64,000 bases of DNA from Aporrectodea caliginosa (GCA_020284085.1 JACEVL010000092.1:448353-512352); one strand, 5' to 3'; shown: positions 1-12,165, numbered from the stretch's first letter. Numbers and translations: made by a program. The notes: a model not told the origin generated them from the letters alone.

Positions 1-51
1 ACGAAAACAACCGAGGAAGGTATGAGAAAAGAAGAAGAAAAGAAGAGCAGT

Positions 52-335
52 CCCTTCAGCTAGCTCTGAGGCAGCCATGGGTATGAAGTGTTAGCGACTT
101 CATTTTCTTAGCCTCGGCGTATGATGGTGGGTGGCCAGTCCTCTGCCTCACATTCTCATTTTCCCACCGACAGTGTACTGTCAGTTTGTCAGTTTACTCA
201 TTATAGCTGAGTTGGCTAAGGGTGCTGGTGGAACAGAAATCTCGAACCAAATTTTCTGTCCTGGCGGGGATTTGAACCCCCGACCTCTCGATTGACAGTC
301 CAGCGCGCTAACCACTACACTATCGAGCACCCCTA
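52..335 (-). repeat. tRNA-derived SINE, family A, copy 1
   Basis: Read on the minus strand, the head (about 335-245) looks like a tRNA: an A-box-like GTAGTGGTTAG, an anticodon loop CTGTCAA (GTC, Asp-like) and a B-box GGTTCAAATCC. The acceptor ends do not pair, so it is not a working tRNA. The body down to about 52 contains GAGGCTAAGAAAATGAAGTC, which recurs at 19935-20155, 30380-30590 and 34691-34965. Four related copies with a tRNA-like head and a shared tail define a SINE family. Confidence 0.8.
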
Positions 336-894
336 AGTATGAAGGAAGGCGGAAAAGGTTGGAATATTGATACCTGTCTAATGCGAACAATGGAGAGACG
401 AAAACCAGCAGACTGAGAAGGTTGTCGCCCGAAGGAAGGTTGTACGACGTGAAAGATTCCTCGCACCAGACGCGATCAAGTTAATTCAAGTTCGTTGGCA
501 TAAATTGTTCAATAAAGCCGCAAGGACTTTGTCGATAAGATTGCTAGATTTGCTGTTAGTTAGACGATAGCGGAGTGGCATGGGAGAGAATTGTAACCGA
601 ATCTTTTAACTGGGACTTAGATGAAACTGACTTTTGATGGGTACGCACTGAAGTTGTATATTATTTTATTTACCAGAGGCAAGGACCTGATTAATCTCTT
701 TAAATCGAGGCTTTAAATGGCGTCGTATGCTTTTGTACGCATCTGGAAATTTACTAGATCGCTTTCAGTACCTAACTGAGTACACTCAAGCGTCTTGACT
801 CTAATCGACAATAATATGAGGAAAACATTTTTAGGAAGAATGCTGTATTCCTATTGATTTTGCATTTGCCCTATGATTCATTCATTCATTTCAG
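336..894. other. No recognised feature
   Basis: I see no gene, convincing exon or named repeat here. The right end runs into the TGAATGAA-like tail of the SINE at 895. Confidence 0.5.
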
Positions 895-1156
895 ATATTT
901 ATATAGCGCCCCTTCAAGATTTCTACTCAGAGGCGCTCCCAACTACAGCGCGGACACTGAATCGGAGTTTCACGCCGAAGCGCATGAGCAATTGTGAGTG
1001 AAGGACTTGCCCAGGGTCCCTACGCGGCGGCTTGAGGTGGATTCGAACCCACAACCCTCCGGCTGCAAGGCACCAAATATACCCCCTTGAGGTGGATTCG
1101 AACTCGCAGCCCTCCGGCTGCAAGGCACCGAACATACCTCTACACCACCGCGCCCC
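895..1156 (-). repeat. tRNA-derived SINE, family B, copy 1 (duplicated B box)
   Basis: Minus-strand SINE. The head starts GGGGCGCGGTGGTGTAGAGG at 1156. A B-box-containing segment of about 56 bp (TTCGAATCCACCTCAAG) occurs twice in tandem. A conserved body (GTGAAGGACTTGCCCAGGG on the other strand) follows, and then a LINE-like tail ending GCGCTATATAAAT next to TGAATGAA repeats. The tail resembles the 3' end of L2 LINEs, suggesting mobilisation by an L2 reverse transcriptase. Other copies are at 26947-27154 and 42440-42723. Confidence 0.85.
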
Positions 1157-1214
1157 GGCTATGATGCTTGTATACCGGAGTAAGGCTCTTCTGCAACCAG
1201 TTTAATAAAGAATA

Positions 1215-1279
<65 letters not shown>
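1157..1279 (+). repeat. 3' end of SINE-like family C with (ACTT)n tail
   Basis: The sequence TTAATAAAGAATATACTTAC is followed by about 16 ACTT units. The same junction (AAAGAATATACTTACTTACTT or its complement) occurs near 22770, 43430, 49310, 49445 and 56236. It is therefore a dispersed element with a tetranucleotide tail rather than an isolated microsatellite. Confidence 0.7.
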
Positions 1280-1597
1280 CACAAAAGCGCTGCATGCCCT
1301 AATCAATACGATGCTAACTGTCAGTAAGAGCAGAAATGTCATTAGCCAGCAGAACAATGTACTGGAGACTAGAAGAGTTACCAATGGCGAGCCCACGCAC
1401 ACACGTGGAACCGGACCAACACATTTCCGTCCATAGTTGACAGAGGTCAGAAAACTAAATGGACCAATCTGTGTGGTTTAGCGACTAAGGACGGTAGCAT
1501 TGGCAGCACCGCAGCACTTACCCAGGACGTGTATATATATATACCCAAGCACAGTCTAATTAATTCTAGGCTGCTGTGAAATTGTGAATACGTACAC
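1280..1597. other. Probable intron or flank of the ADAMTS-like gene; no feature seen
   Basis: I searched the minus strand for the next TSP1 exon and found none. On the minus strand this lies downstream of the exon at 1598-1731. Confidence 0.4.
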
Positions 1598-1731
1598 GTA
1601 TTGACTGGGACATGCTATTAGACAGCTTCTGCGCCGTTCTGCTGGTTTCGTCTTGGAATCACACCGCTGCTCATCGACGATCACTCTCAGCGTCTTCTTT
1701 TCTCGACATATCACTTCAGTTCTTTGGACAC
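1598..1731 (-). CDS. ADAMTS/ADAMTSL-like gene, exon C (second half of a TSP1 repeat)
   Basis: This exon encodes the C-terminal part of a thrombospondin type 1 repeat, an extracellular module of ADAMTS proteases, ADAMTS-like proteins and papilin. It reads GVQRTEVICREKK, then cysteines at about residues 8, 23, 36 and 40, with the typical KPAERRRSC and CLIACP. An acceptor (ATCACCGCAG) precedes 1731. The exon enters in phase 1 and exactly completes the split glycine codon of the exon ending at 3838, giving CGVGVQR. The exon end is inferred from the GT after TAC at 1598; a second GT 6 bp further on is also possible. With the previous exon all six TSP1 cysteines are present. The next exon is not seen. 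Confidence 0.85.
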
Positions 1732-2192
1732 CTGCGGTGATAAATCCAACTGTACATAGCACCGCTTATCATCGGAGCTTTCGTGCATGCTTGTGTGTTT
1801 ATGTATGCTTGTATGAATGAATGAATATATCTGTGTATTTATGCATGTGCATGGGTATTTATCTTGCGCCTATTTAAGTCATTACAAAGGTGGTCTATGT
1901 CTCTGTTGACAAGAGACATGCGAATAGGTCTATGCTACATAAGTAGGCTGTAATGTAACTAAAAGCAAGACTGAAAAGATAACTAGGGCAGAAATTTGAG
2001 TCGAGATCTTGACTCCACCCACGTACACTATCCATCTGAGCTTAAGTGAGTACTTGGAAAGGTAAACTGGCGGTGGGCGGATCAGACGGCGAGGGACAGG
2101 AATGGATACCCACCCTCACATACCGATGATAAGAAAAATTAAGTCACTTTATATCCATTGCTGCCTTTCAGAATCAGCTCAAGAGACGGCTC

Positions 2193-2495
2193 TGCTTCTT
2201 CTTATTCTTATTCTAGTTCTTCTTCTTCTTTTTTCTTCTTCCTCCTCCGCCCCTCTTCTTCTTCTTCTTGTTCTTGCTCTTGTGCTCCTGCTGCTGCTGC
2301 TACAACTACTTCTTCTTCCTTCTCATCATCACCCTATATTACTTCATGTGCTTCATCTCTTCATCATCATTTTCTTCCTCCTCCTCCTCTTCATCATCAT
2401 CCTCTTCATCATCATCCTCTAATTTTGTATCCTCTTCTTTATCTCATCTTCATCGTCATCATCTTGTTCTTCTTCTTATTTTTCTTCTTTCAGTG
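2193..2495 (+). repeat. Pyrimidine-rich (TCT)n/(TCA)n tract
   Basis: Degenerate TTC, TCT and TCATCA runs in the intron between exons C and B. They open long Ser- or Leu-rich frames that are not genes. Confidence 0.9.
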
Positions 2496-2941
2496 AAGCC
2501 TTTCATTGGGTCGATAAAGGGAATTCCAATACATCTGTAACGGTTCATATCCTTGGAAAATGTAAATGCGGAGTTCGATGAAGCACATGGCCTGAACTCC
2601 GAAGGCATCGGCATTTGCGTCGTCCATCTAGCCAAGGTACATCTCAGAACTAGGTCAACTGATGTCAGAACAGTCAACAAAACTTCGACTGAAAAGGTCT
2701 AAAAGTCGTCAGACCCAATTGTCACCCAAAAGTAGAAGAGCGAGTTTTAAAAGAGTAATTAAATCCAAATGAAACAATAAGAAATTTCTTGTAAACAGTC
2801 TTCGTTTTATTCAGACAAACGGAGTCCTTAGAGTTGAATCACATCAGTAACTTAAATAAATAACACGCAGTTCATGTGAAGAAATGATAATATTAAGTTA
2901 TTAATACAAGCAACAAAGACAATGAAAATATAATTACATCA
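2496..2941. other. Intron sequence with no recognised feature
   Basis: A short minus-strand open frame at about 2520-2640 was examined as a possible TSP1 exon. It lacks the cysteine spacing and is not needed, because exons B and C join exactly. Confidence 0.45.
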
Positions 2942-3135
<194 letters not shown>

Positions 3136-3169
3136 GACGCTGATGGGGAAGATGATGATGGTGGTGGTG

Positions 3170-3560
3170 GCAGTGTTATTTAAGTTTCAGTTTAATTTTC
3201 AGTTTCAATTTGAGTTTCAGTTTTGTTTTAACTTTCCAGTTTAGTTTTAGTTATAGTTTTCAAATCTTTTCAGTGTCAGTTTTAGTTTTAGTTTTCAGAA
3301 CTTTTCAGTTTTAATTCAGTTCTGTAAACATTCAACAGAAGCATTTAAATGTCATATTTTTATTAATAACATTCATTTTGATTAGCAAGAACAACATTAT
3401 CTTATTAAATTCCTGCTTTCATGCTACTGAACAGTTTTGAACTTTCAAATTCAGTTTTAGTTCTAGTTGTGTACTTTTCAGTTTAGTTTTAGTTACAGTT
3501 AACTTAAATAAAACTTTTCAGTTAACGATGAAGTTACTTTCAGTTTTAGTTAACTTAAAT
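3170..3560 (+). repeat. Degenerate AGTTTTAGTTTTCAG low-complexity region
   Basis: Many diverged copies of AGTTTTAGTTTTCAG-type words, partly interrupted at about 3340-3430. It is probably an old short-unit tandem repeat. No coding sequence is seen. Confidence 0.7.
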
Positions 3561-3837
3561 AACGCTGGGTGGTGGTGGTGGCGATAATGATGATGATGTT
3601 ATCTCTTTGTCTTTTATTATTCGTCATCATCAACTAGCATTGGCAACATGGTACCATAATCCTTGGCAACAAGTATTTTAATTATAAAAAGTCTGCGTTG
3701 CTAATGCTGAAATGGCTGATGATGGCGATGGTCATGGAGAATATGATAATGATCATGACAATGAATGAGGATGAGAATGAAGAAGACGAAAAACAAAGAG
3801 CAATAGAAGATGAAGAAGCATTGTGCATCCTAGTTAC

Positions 3838-4033
3838 CTACACCACAGGAGACAGAGCAGGCAGAGAAGTTCGTCTCGTGCCACTCAAAGACAGCGGAGG
3901 ATGCTGATGATGATGCTGTGTTCTCTGCCTCTGAAGCAGATGCGGTCAGTCTGCATGACGATCCATCTCCCCCGCAGACTCCGCAGCTGTCCACTACGTG
4001 CCCTGAACCCAACTGACCATCGCATCCCGTAGA
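3838..4033 (-). CDS. ADAMTS/ADAMTSL-like gene, exon B (end of cysteine-rich module, linker, start of TSP1)
   Basis: The exon follows an acceptor TTATATGCAG (phase 0) and ends at a GTAACT donor (phase 1), giving 65 codons plus one base. Residues 1-27 read [11 protein letters not shown], then [13 protein letters not shown], the signature that ends the ADAMTS cysteine-rich module. Residues 28-50 are a Ser/Ala-rich linker. From W51 a TSP1 repeat begins, with CSVSCG, which fits the CSxS/TCG protein O-fucosylation motif. NFS is a possible N-glycosylation site. In known family members a spacer of about 130 residues lies between these parts; here both modules sit in one exon with 23 residues between them. 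Expected to be secreted to the extracellular matrix. The orthologue cannot be named. Confidence 0.92.
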
Positions 4034-4061
4034 CTGCATATAACAACAGAACAGTGAAGAT

Positions 4062-4447
4062 TAGGGGTGGGCAACGATTTAAAATTTTAATCGAAATTAA
4101 TCGCACGATTAAAATTTTAACGCCGCGATTAATTTTTAACGCATGTCAGAATAGATAACAAGTACAACTACTGTACCGACTCGGAGTAATTACGTTGAAT
4201 ATGCGCTATATAAATGATTGCAGTCAATAAACAAAAAGCACACAATGCTTTTACTACTTATTTTACTTTTTAGTGTTTACTTTTAAGTTTTAAGTTTAAA
4301 CTGAGCGGTTTTATCAAGAATTGTTTTAGCGCATTTCTAGAAATAATTGGGCGCAGTGACAATCGCGTTAATTGCGTTAACAAATTTAATCGCGTTAATT
4401 AATTAACGCATTAATCGCGTTAATAACGCGTTAAATGCCCAGCCCTA
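4062..4447. mobile_element. hAT-type MITE, 386 bp, target duplication GTGAAGAT
   Basis: The ends are TAGGGGTGGGCAACGATT and, inverted, TAGGGCTGGGCATTTAACGC. Exact 8-bp direct repeats GTGAAGAT flank it (4054-4061 and 4448-4455), the duplication length typical of hAT transposons. The interior is rich in ATTAATCG/CGCGTTAA subterminal repeats and has no coding capacity. It lies in the intron, 20 bp upstream of the exon B splice acceptor once the target copy is counted. Confidence 0.93.
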
Positions 4448-4537
4448 GTGAAGATGCAATTGCGTGTAATGTAAGGTGATGGATGGATCGAAGGATGAGT
4501 GGAAGGAAAGATGGAAGGGTTTCCGGATCATGCATTC

Positions 4538-4930
4538 ATCCATCATCCATCCATCCAGTCATCCAGTCATCCGTCCGTCCGTCCGTCCATCCAGTCATCC
4601 ATCCATCCATCCATCCATCCATCCATCCATCCATCCATCCATCCATCATCCATCCATCCATCCATCCATCCATCCATCCATCCATCCATCCATCCATCCA
4701 TCCATCCATCCATCCATCATCCATCCATCCATCCATCCATCCATCCATCCATCCATCCATCCATCCATCCATCCATCCATCCATCCATCCATCCATCCAT
4801 CCATCCATCCATCCATCCATCCATCCATCCATCCATCCATCCATCCATCCATCCATCCATCCATCCATCCATCCATCCATCCATCCATCTATCCATCCAC
4901 TCATCCTTTCGTCCATCCTTCCATCCATAC
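4538..4930 (+). repeat. (ATCC)n microsatellite
   Basis: More than 80 CATC/ATCC units with a few ATC slips. Open in all frames (IHPS or MDGW repeats), but clearly not a gene. Confidence 0.97.
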
Positions 4931-5724
4931 ATCTTTATATCCACACATCCTTACATCCCTCCTTCCACCATCCACTCACACATTCATCCATACATTCTTC
5001 CTTCCATACTTCCATTCATCCACCCTTCCTTCCAGCTTTCCTTCGTTCCCGAGCGCTGCATTCCGTTCGTTATGTCGTCAAGTACTTGTGGAAAGATGCA
5101 AAGCAGCAGAATTGGTGGAAGGTTTAGAGAGCTTCGAAGTTTTGGAGAGCGCGACCGAATTACAACGACTTCTTCATCCCTGTTTGATATCATAAACAAC
5201 CCTTATAGTCTGTCAATATTATTCACATTCCACGTTCGGCTAGTTCTGTGGATACTGGATGGCTCTTGTGCATTTAGCCAGCTAGACCAGTTAGCTTACT
5301 TATTTACTTTCTAACTTATACACACCAACACGGAGACATTAGTGTATGTATGCAACGGGCCTTTTTTATAGCGCAATCTCTAAACACTTTTCAAGACAAC
5401 ATTTTTGGATGGATAAGATAAATAATGGATTAAAAAATCAGGCCATTTAAAGTGGTGCACGCATTATGGAATGAGGGGACGGTGGAGTAGAAATACGAGG
5501 CAGAAGAGTTTTTAAATATAACAATGGAAATAAGAAGAAGAATAGATAGAAGAAAGAAGACAATGGTCTTTGGAATTTGGGGTGTCGTCCGTCCGTCCGT
5601 CCGCCCCTCCCCTCCCCTCCCCTCTTGTGTGTCGTTCAAACGCAGATCATCCACATTCCAACCCATACGAAATACCACCGCAAACCTCGTGACTCATGAC
5701 CTAATAATTCAGATACGAGGTCAA
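4931..5724. other. Intron sequence; GTCC and CCCTC short runs near 5583-5625
   Basis: No exon or named repeat found other than the short GTCC and CCCTC runs. Confidence 0.5.
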
Positions 5725-6290
<566 letters not shown>

Positions 6291-7080
6291 GCAAGACATC
6301 ACCTCATCAGGGTTACTCTCAGAGGCATACAACAATTCTCAGATTAAACTAATTGATGCTTCGCTACAGCACCAGAGCTTCAGCCTCTGACGCCAGTGTT
6401 GTCAATAAATGTCGGAGTTCTTATCTCTTTCGCCCGCTATCTTGAGGCATCGCTCCCCAACCTTATCCCAATTCGATATTTTGTATGTAGGCTACGTATG
6501 TTACTGATATTTTTATTGCGCATTTAAAGTACCTATCGACGGCGTTCCTCGTTATTCTAAATCACGTCAGAGTTTTTAAATAAGAAAAATTGTAGGTGTA
6601 AGCAAATAATGCTGGAGTGACACGAAAATTCATAAGTTCTGTCAGATTCTCGCACACGCGAGATGGAATCTTATTCAGAGTTTGCAGTAGAAGTTCCACA
6701 TTAATTTACAGTCAACATCAATTTTAGAGATCCTGGAACACGGATGTTGCATTAATGCTAAGGAATGATAACAACCAACTGAGGTGTTCAAGCCACATCG
6801 TATAATGCTCCCCGACTGACATTCCCTGGGTTGATGGTAAAAGTCCGGTCTGTTCAAGGTCAAGTATTTGTCAGCAGTGGCTGGTTGGTCGCAGTGTTTA
6901 CCTCTCCGTGGGGGGACAATTGACCCCACTCCAAAGACCATGACTGGCAGATATGACAACGAATCCAAGACCCCATTATCCGTGTCTAATCTTATAAATT
7001 CTGTGTTACTGTTATATGAATACGCGCAAGACGTCAAACGATGGTGAATATCAACGACTATCCGATCAAGTGGAGGGTTA
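6291..7080. other. Intron sequence with no recognised feature
   Basis: A minus-strand open frame of 159 codons spans 6675-7154. It has no family resemblance that I recognise and runs into the duplicated block. I do not call it a gene. Confidence 0.4.
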
Positions 7081-7698
7081 GTCGGGTTGAGACCAATATT
7101 TGAAGTAGGAGGAGCAAATGTAATATGCCAAAAACCAATCTTTGTCGGCGGCAACGGCCAATGTTGTCATAAGCTGCCGTTAGCTGTGGATCCAATCCAG
7201 GAGCAAATGGATCAGTGATGACAACAGATTCTCAACAACGTGGACAGCTTCTTATGCGTGAACCCTAACTTCATCAGAAATTTATATAGTGCCCTAATCA
7301 ATCCTTTAATCTTCTTCTTCATTATAGGGACAATATAATTGTAGCAGTAGGTCAAGATTGGCTAAACTAGAACACTCAACTAACTCAAGTGGGAGTTAGT
7401 CGGGTTGAGACCAATATTTGAAGTAGGAGGAGAAAATGTAATATGCCAAAAACTAATCTTTTTCGGCGGCAACGGCCAATGTTGTCATAAGCTGCCGTTA
7501 GCTGTGGATCCAATCTAGGAGCAAATGGATCAGTGATGACAACAGATTCTCAACAACGTGGACAGCTTCTTATGCGTGAACCCTAACTTCATCAGAAATT
7601 TATATAGTGCCCTAATCAATCCTTTAATCTTCTTCTTCATTATAGGGACAATATAATTGTAGCAGTAGGTCAAGATTGGCTAAACTAGAACACTCAAC
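7081..7698 (+). repeat. Near-identical 300-bp direct duplication
   Basis: Positions 7081-7380 are repeated at 7399-7698, offset 318 bp, with only about four mismatches that I can see and an 18-bp junction. The unit contains TTTATATAGTGCCCTAATC. No coding sequence is recognised. The low divergence suggests a recent tandem duplication, or an assembly duplication. Confidence 0.93.
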
Positions 7699-8929
7699 GC
7701 CTTCATTTCTCCTTTCTAAAAGGAAAGCTAATTTTTAGGAGTGAATATCACAGTTGAAGGCAACGGTGATAAGACCTCTTACTTTTGCATCAACATTTGT
7801 GCCTTGCTAGTAATTTAATCGTGCTGTAGTATTCTTGCTTCGCTATTGGAGTTCATGTTAGATTAGAAATCTTGCCCAGCAATTAGTATTCCTGCCTTTT
7901 GAATGATACCACTTTGAACATTACTCTTGCCGTGTTGATGGTGTATAGAAGGGTCTACTTATGTCCAAATACCAGTACTATTGTCCTGCGACTATCACTC
8001 CTTCTAATGGCACTCTTGCAGCTCTGTAGTAAGTAGGCCTACTTTTGACCTGCTAATGGTACTACCGCTTTTCATCGTCTACCAACATGTAAATATTGGA
8101 TGTAGTATCGCTTCGTTATCTCCTCTTTCCCTGTCTTTCCATGTTTTCTTTAATCTTCCAACAAAGGTGACTCTGTTTTCCACTCTTCCCCGCATACCTG
8201 CTGGGATGAGGATCAGGTTTGCTCAGTAATAAAGCTGCTTCTGAAGGTTCGGCCATAGTATATCTGGTTCAAAACTCGACCATGCAGGGTAGAGACTGAG
8301 GTTCCAGATAAAATGCCAGCTGCTTGCTTGGCCCGATGGCTTTTGGTAAATTAAACAGAGCCAATAAATATCAGATTAAACACAGCAGGCATTGTAAATA
8401 ATTAAACCAAAAGTCTCATAGTCTTAACTAGTCCTGCAGCAGCTGAGACTCGGGTATCTTAATGCGTTCAACCGATGGCTTTCGTCCAAAGGTGTTTCAG
8501 ATTTGAAGACTTCCAGGTGTCGTGGTCGCAATATAAATCCACTCGCAAGTGGTTGTAACCTCAGCCAAAAAGGGGCCATACAACCATACCAGGGTTTAAC
8601 ATAGGTCGTTGTTGAAAGGCTGTCACCCTCACACCCCGGCTAAGACGCCTGCATGCTGCAGGTTCAATGACTGGCTTATAACCAGCTGCATAGACGGTAG
8701 ACCTATATCAAGACTGCTTTATGCGTATTCTGATGGTCCTTGTGCGTTGATATGTAAGCTTATTATAATAAGCAGACCAGTGATTTAACGGGTCAGAACA
8801 TATGCGCAGAGCCCATGCGATTAGAAAAGGTCTTGATCAAGACCGTTGGCATGTCAACAGCAGCAGCAGCATTAGAGCTACAGGGTGTATGACCAAGACT
8901 TGGGATAGTTGTGCAGGGTTGTCCTCATA
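7699..8929. other. No recognised feature
   Basis: Unique-looking sequence with a short CAGCAGCAG run near 8862. No exon or named repeat identified. Confidence 0.45.
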
Positions 8930-9400
8930 GGCATTCTTTCTTCCGTCCTGTCTACTTTCTATCATCATATCCATCTATCTTTCTTCCTTTGTTCGTTCCC
9001 ATTTGTTTCCCTTCTTCCTTTGTAGTCCAATCTCTGCCTTCTCTTCGTTTATTCCTACTTTCTTTCTTTCCGTACTTTAATTCATGCTACCACCCTTCTG
9101 GTTTATATCTTCCTACCTTCTTTTCTTTCTTCCCTTCTTCTCCCACATTTCATGCCTCTTCCCAAGCTGACCTTCCTGTCTTCTTATTCCGTTCCTTTCT
9201 TCCTTTATTTCTTTGTTCATGAATTCTTTCCACCCTATCTTCCTTGATTTTCCCCTTCCTTTGTTTCTTTCCTTGCTCTCTTCATTACTTTCCTCCTTGC
9301 CTTCGTTTCTTTTCCTTCCTTCCTTCCTTCCCTACTTCCACTTTTCTGTTGCTTCCTTCTTCCGTCCTTCCTTCCGTCCTTCCTTCCTCTCCTGTTCTCT
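8930..9400 (+). repeat. Pyrimidine-rich (CTTC)n-like tract
   Basis: About 470 bp that is almost all C and T on plus, with TTCCTTCCTTCC runs. It is an old, degenerate polypyrimidine microsatellite. Confidence 0.85.
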
Positions 9401-10139
9401 GGGAAGCAAAGCCCTAGACCTTCTTATCATATCAAAGCGATATGGACAGCGAGACTTTAGTCACGTGTACGGACCGGTATTAAATCATCAACCGCCAGGC
9501 AACGACGAAGCATTGGAATGGCTATAAAGGAGTCTTAATGGTACGACCCTACGCATTCAAATTCCTCACCACATGTTCTGCGTATATAAGCAAGGTCAGT
9601 AGCCGTTCCGTTTATCCCCCTTCTGACCTCATTCTTAATTATCCTTCCATCAATCAGTCCATCCATCCTTCCGTTCGTCAGTCCACTAGTGAGGTCAGTC
9701 GGTCATTAGGTCTACTCCACGGCTCATCAATCAGGCTCGGCCCACCCCCTACGTAATGGCTCTGGATTTATGGTACATTGATTGGCATGTATGCGTAGAA
9801 CTGCTGTAATCAACCGCATTTCGTGATACGCTGTTATAAAGCCAAGCAAAGTTAATGCTTGTCGGTAATGTTTCTCACATGAGCCGAGCTTTAATGCACG
9901 ACCTAGCAGTCCAAGATGAAGTAAAACTGCCAATGCAAGTCTACAATTCTACATAATGAAGTATTACAAGGCAGTGTCCCACATTCCACTAAGTGCTCAT
10001 AGGCACATGCTACTATAACTGACAGACGTATGATTACATTTCACGAACGCATAGTTTTCTAATAAAGAGCCACATATTCAGCATTCTGTCTTTATTGGGC
10101 TTTTAATTCTGGAATCATTTAGGTATTCAAAGAACTCTC
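9401..10139. other. No recognised feature
   Basis: No exon or named repeat recognised. Confidence 0.4.
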
Positions 10140-10390
10140 CTACACAAAGTCGTTCAACGAAAACTCAAATGTTTGGACATTTAGAGAGAATGACAGTTGA
10201 CCGAATCCCACACAAAGAAACAAAGACAGACCAAGACTATGCTGGACAGTGGATAGATAATAGAAATGAAGACATAACATCACTTGGACTAACATAAAGG
10301 GGAGCAATGGAAATGACAAATGACCGAGGACATTGGAGTTCATTTATTCGTACACATCGCTGCCAAATGGCTGGCGTCAGGAAGTGATGA
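10140..10390 (+). pseudogene. Decayed non-LTR retrotransposon, C-terminal tail
   Basis: The plus frame reads FGHLERMTVDRIPHKE, then QWIDNRNEDITSLGLT, a stop, and NDRGHWSSFIRTH. This is the pattern of the C-terminal tail of many LINE ORF2 proteins (FGHV.RM..DRIP, W.DN..ED...LG, A.DR..W...). It carries an in-frame stop and is followed by GATGATGATGG, probably the 3' tail. Only the last 80 or so residues remain, so the clade is uncertain. Confidence 0.75.
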
Positions 10391-10666
10391 TGATGATGGT
10401 GAATTCAGCCATAGTAAGACATACAGTCGTGGTTAGCCTAAGGAAATCTGGTGTCCTGATACTTCAACCGATCCCTTACTTTCACCCTTAAGGCCCAGAT
10501 AACTGAGTGTCAGCCTTCTGCCTCCAAGCAAGACGTCAGTTTTTTTCTACAGCGAATGAAAATCTATTGACGCAGCACTGAAGTGCGCTCTTCAGTCTGT
10601 TTTGGATCAAATGCACGACCGAATGGTTCAAAGTTTACTCTACCCACCCACGAAGACCATCCAACA

Positions 10667-10868
10667 AAGCATCTCCGGAAACCGGTGCTTTAAGAAGTCA
10701 CTCGTTAGAGCGATTATTTCTACCATTGTCTCCCATCAGAGCTAAATTCATTTCGAGTTTTATAAAAAAAGCCCAAAGAAAGTCAATTGAGTCTGATGGG
10801 AGACGATGATAGAAATAATCGTTGCTAACGAGTGTCTTCTTAAAACGCCAGTTTTTCGTAGATGCGTT
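10667..10868. repeat. Foldback element with arms of about 75 bp
   Basis: The left arm 10667-10740 is the inverted, slightly diverged copy of 10792-10868. Both arms contain GATTATTTCTA and GTCTCCCATCAGA. The loop is about 51 bp. It is probably a MITE or foldback element, but no clear target duplication was found. Weaker inverted similarity may continue further out on both sides. Confidence 0.8.
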
Positions 10869-11937
10869 ACTCAAGAGAATTCCAAAGCACCCGGTGAAAA
10901 ATTGGTCGCGGGAGCCGTTATTCACAAGCGCTGACTCAAAAATTCGACAGGCACGTACGGTCAGATTCTACCCAGATTAAGATTTCAGGCAGGAATACAT
11001 AGTGTATTCACAGGAATACATAGTGTACACAGTGCATATACTGTTCAGAATAGGATTCAATTCAATTAGTTTACTCGGTAACCATTCAGAAAGAAAACAG
11101 AGCAATACAATTGTAGGCGTACAAGATGGATTAACATGTTTTGGGTTACACTGGAGACCTCGAAGGGGTTGTAGATCCCGCTAGCTCTAGAGCCACCTGG
11201 GTAGTTGATAACATAAAATAAGGGATGACGACAGAAGTAAGAGGAAGAGGAGAAAAAAAATAAAGCTAGGATTTGTGGAAGAGGATTGTTTTCAGCTTTG
11301 GGTAGACCCAAAAGACATGCGCAGAAACTGAGCGAGGTCCAGCGTTGATTAAGTTTTCCCTTCTTTTGTCGTCGGTAATTTTGCCTCTGGGCCTACTTAC
11401 GAAGCTGAGAACTAAAATGGCAGAACCCTCAAGTCTTGTGAATTATCGACTATTTTGACAAACTCCTACACTATAAAGGCCTGCTTAATTTCTAAAGCCC
11501 GAGGCGAGGCAAACCACTGGCACTTCGTCTAAATCTATCCTGTGTTAACTAAGCTATCCTACGTTAAGTTTGTTTAGTCTTCGTTGACTTGACAACACCT
11601 AACTTAAACTTAAGTTGCTTTCTTATAAACTAGACTGTACTGGCTTTAAAGGAACTCATAGTTTAAGTCGTAGTTTTTGCATTCTTTTACTATGTTTACT
11701 TACTTACTGACTTATACGGGGTGACGTCACACTGCTTTCATCATCTCACTTAAGAATTCTCTTATTTATTGTTGCTGTTCTATGGACTATGTTGTGCTAG
11801 AATCTGCCTTATAACGGACTGATCTTCTGCTGGATATTGACCTGATTACGGCTTGGTTTTGGTGCGCCAGCGGTTGATGCCTTTTGTGCCTTAAACAGAG
11901 GCGCGATATAAGTTATTGTTACATTCACAACTACAAT
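10869..11937. other. Intron sequence with no recognised feature
   Basis: No exon or named repeat recognised. Confidence 0.4.
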
Positions 11938-12165
11938 GACGTCGTTGTTCTATTATCGCTGTTTTTTTACTGTCGTTATTTTATTTTCGTCGTTGTTCTA
12001 TTGTCGTCGTTGTTTTATTTTCGTCGTTGTTTTATTTTCGTCGTTGTTTTATTTTAGTCGTTGTTTTATTTTAGTCGTTGTTTTATTTTCGTCGTTTTAT
12101 TTTAGTCGTTTTATTTTAGTCGTTGTTTCATTGCTGTCGTTGTTCGTTGTCGTTGTCGCTGATCT
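11938..12165 (+). repeat. 18-bp minisatellite beside the exon A splice donor
   Basis: Units of the type TCGTCGTTGTTTTATTTT, about 10 copies with A/C variants. The array ends about 12 bp from the donor of exon A (12177), inside the intron. Confidence 0.88.

Noticed and set aside
241..330. tRNA-Asp gene on minus
   Set aside because: A- and B-box and anticodon-loop similarity is present, but the acceptor stem does not pair and the sequence continues into a repeated SINE body.
2459..2680. Extra TSP1 exon on minus between exons B and C
   Set aside because: Cysteine spacing does not fit TSP1, and exons B and C already join in phase to complete a six-cysteine repeat.
4476..5314. Long open frames (up to 271 codons) of IHPS or MDGW repeats
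   Set aside because: They are translations of an ATCC microsatellite. Tetranucleotide repeats without stop words keep several frames open at once.
6675..7154. 159-codon minus frame as a gene
   Set aside because: Normal composition but no recognised domain. It lies in the ADAMTS-like intron and runs into a duplicated non-coding block; insufficient support.
7081..7698. Paired LTRs of a solo or short LTR element
   Set aside because: There is only 18 bp between the copies, no TG..CA ends, primer-binding site or target duplication. A tandem duplication fits better.
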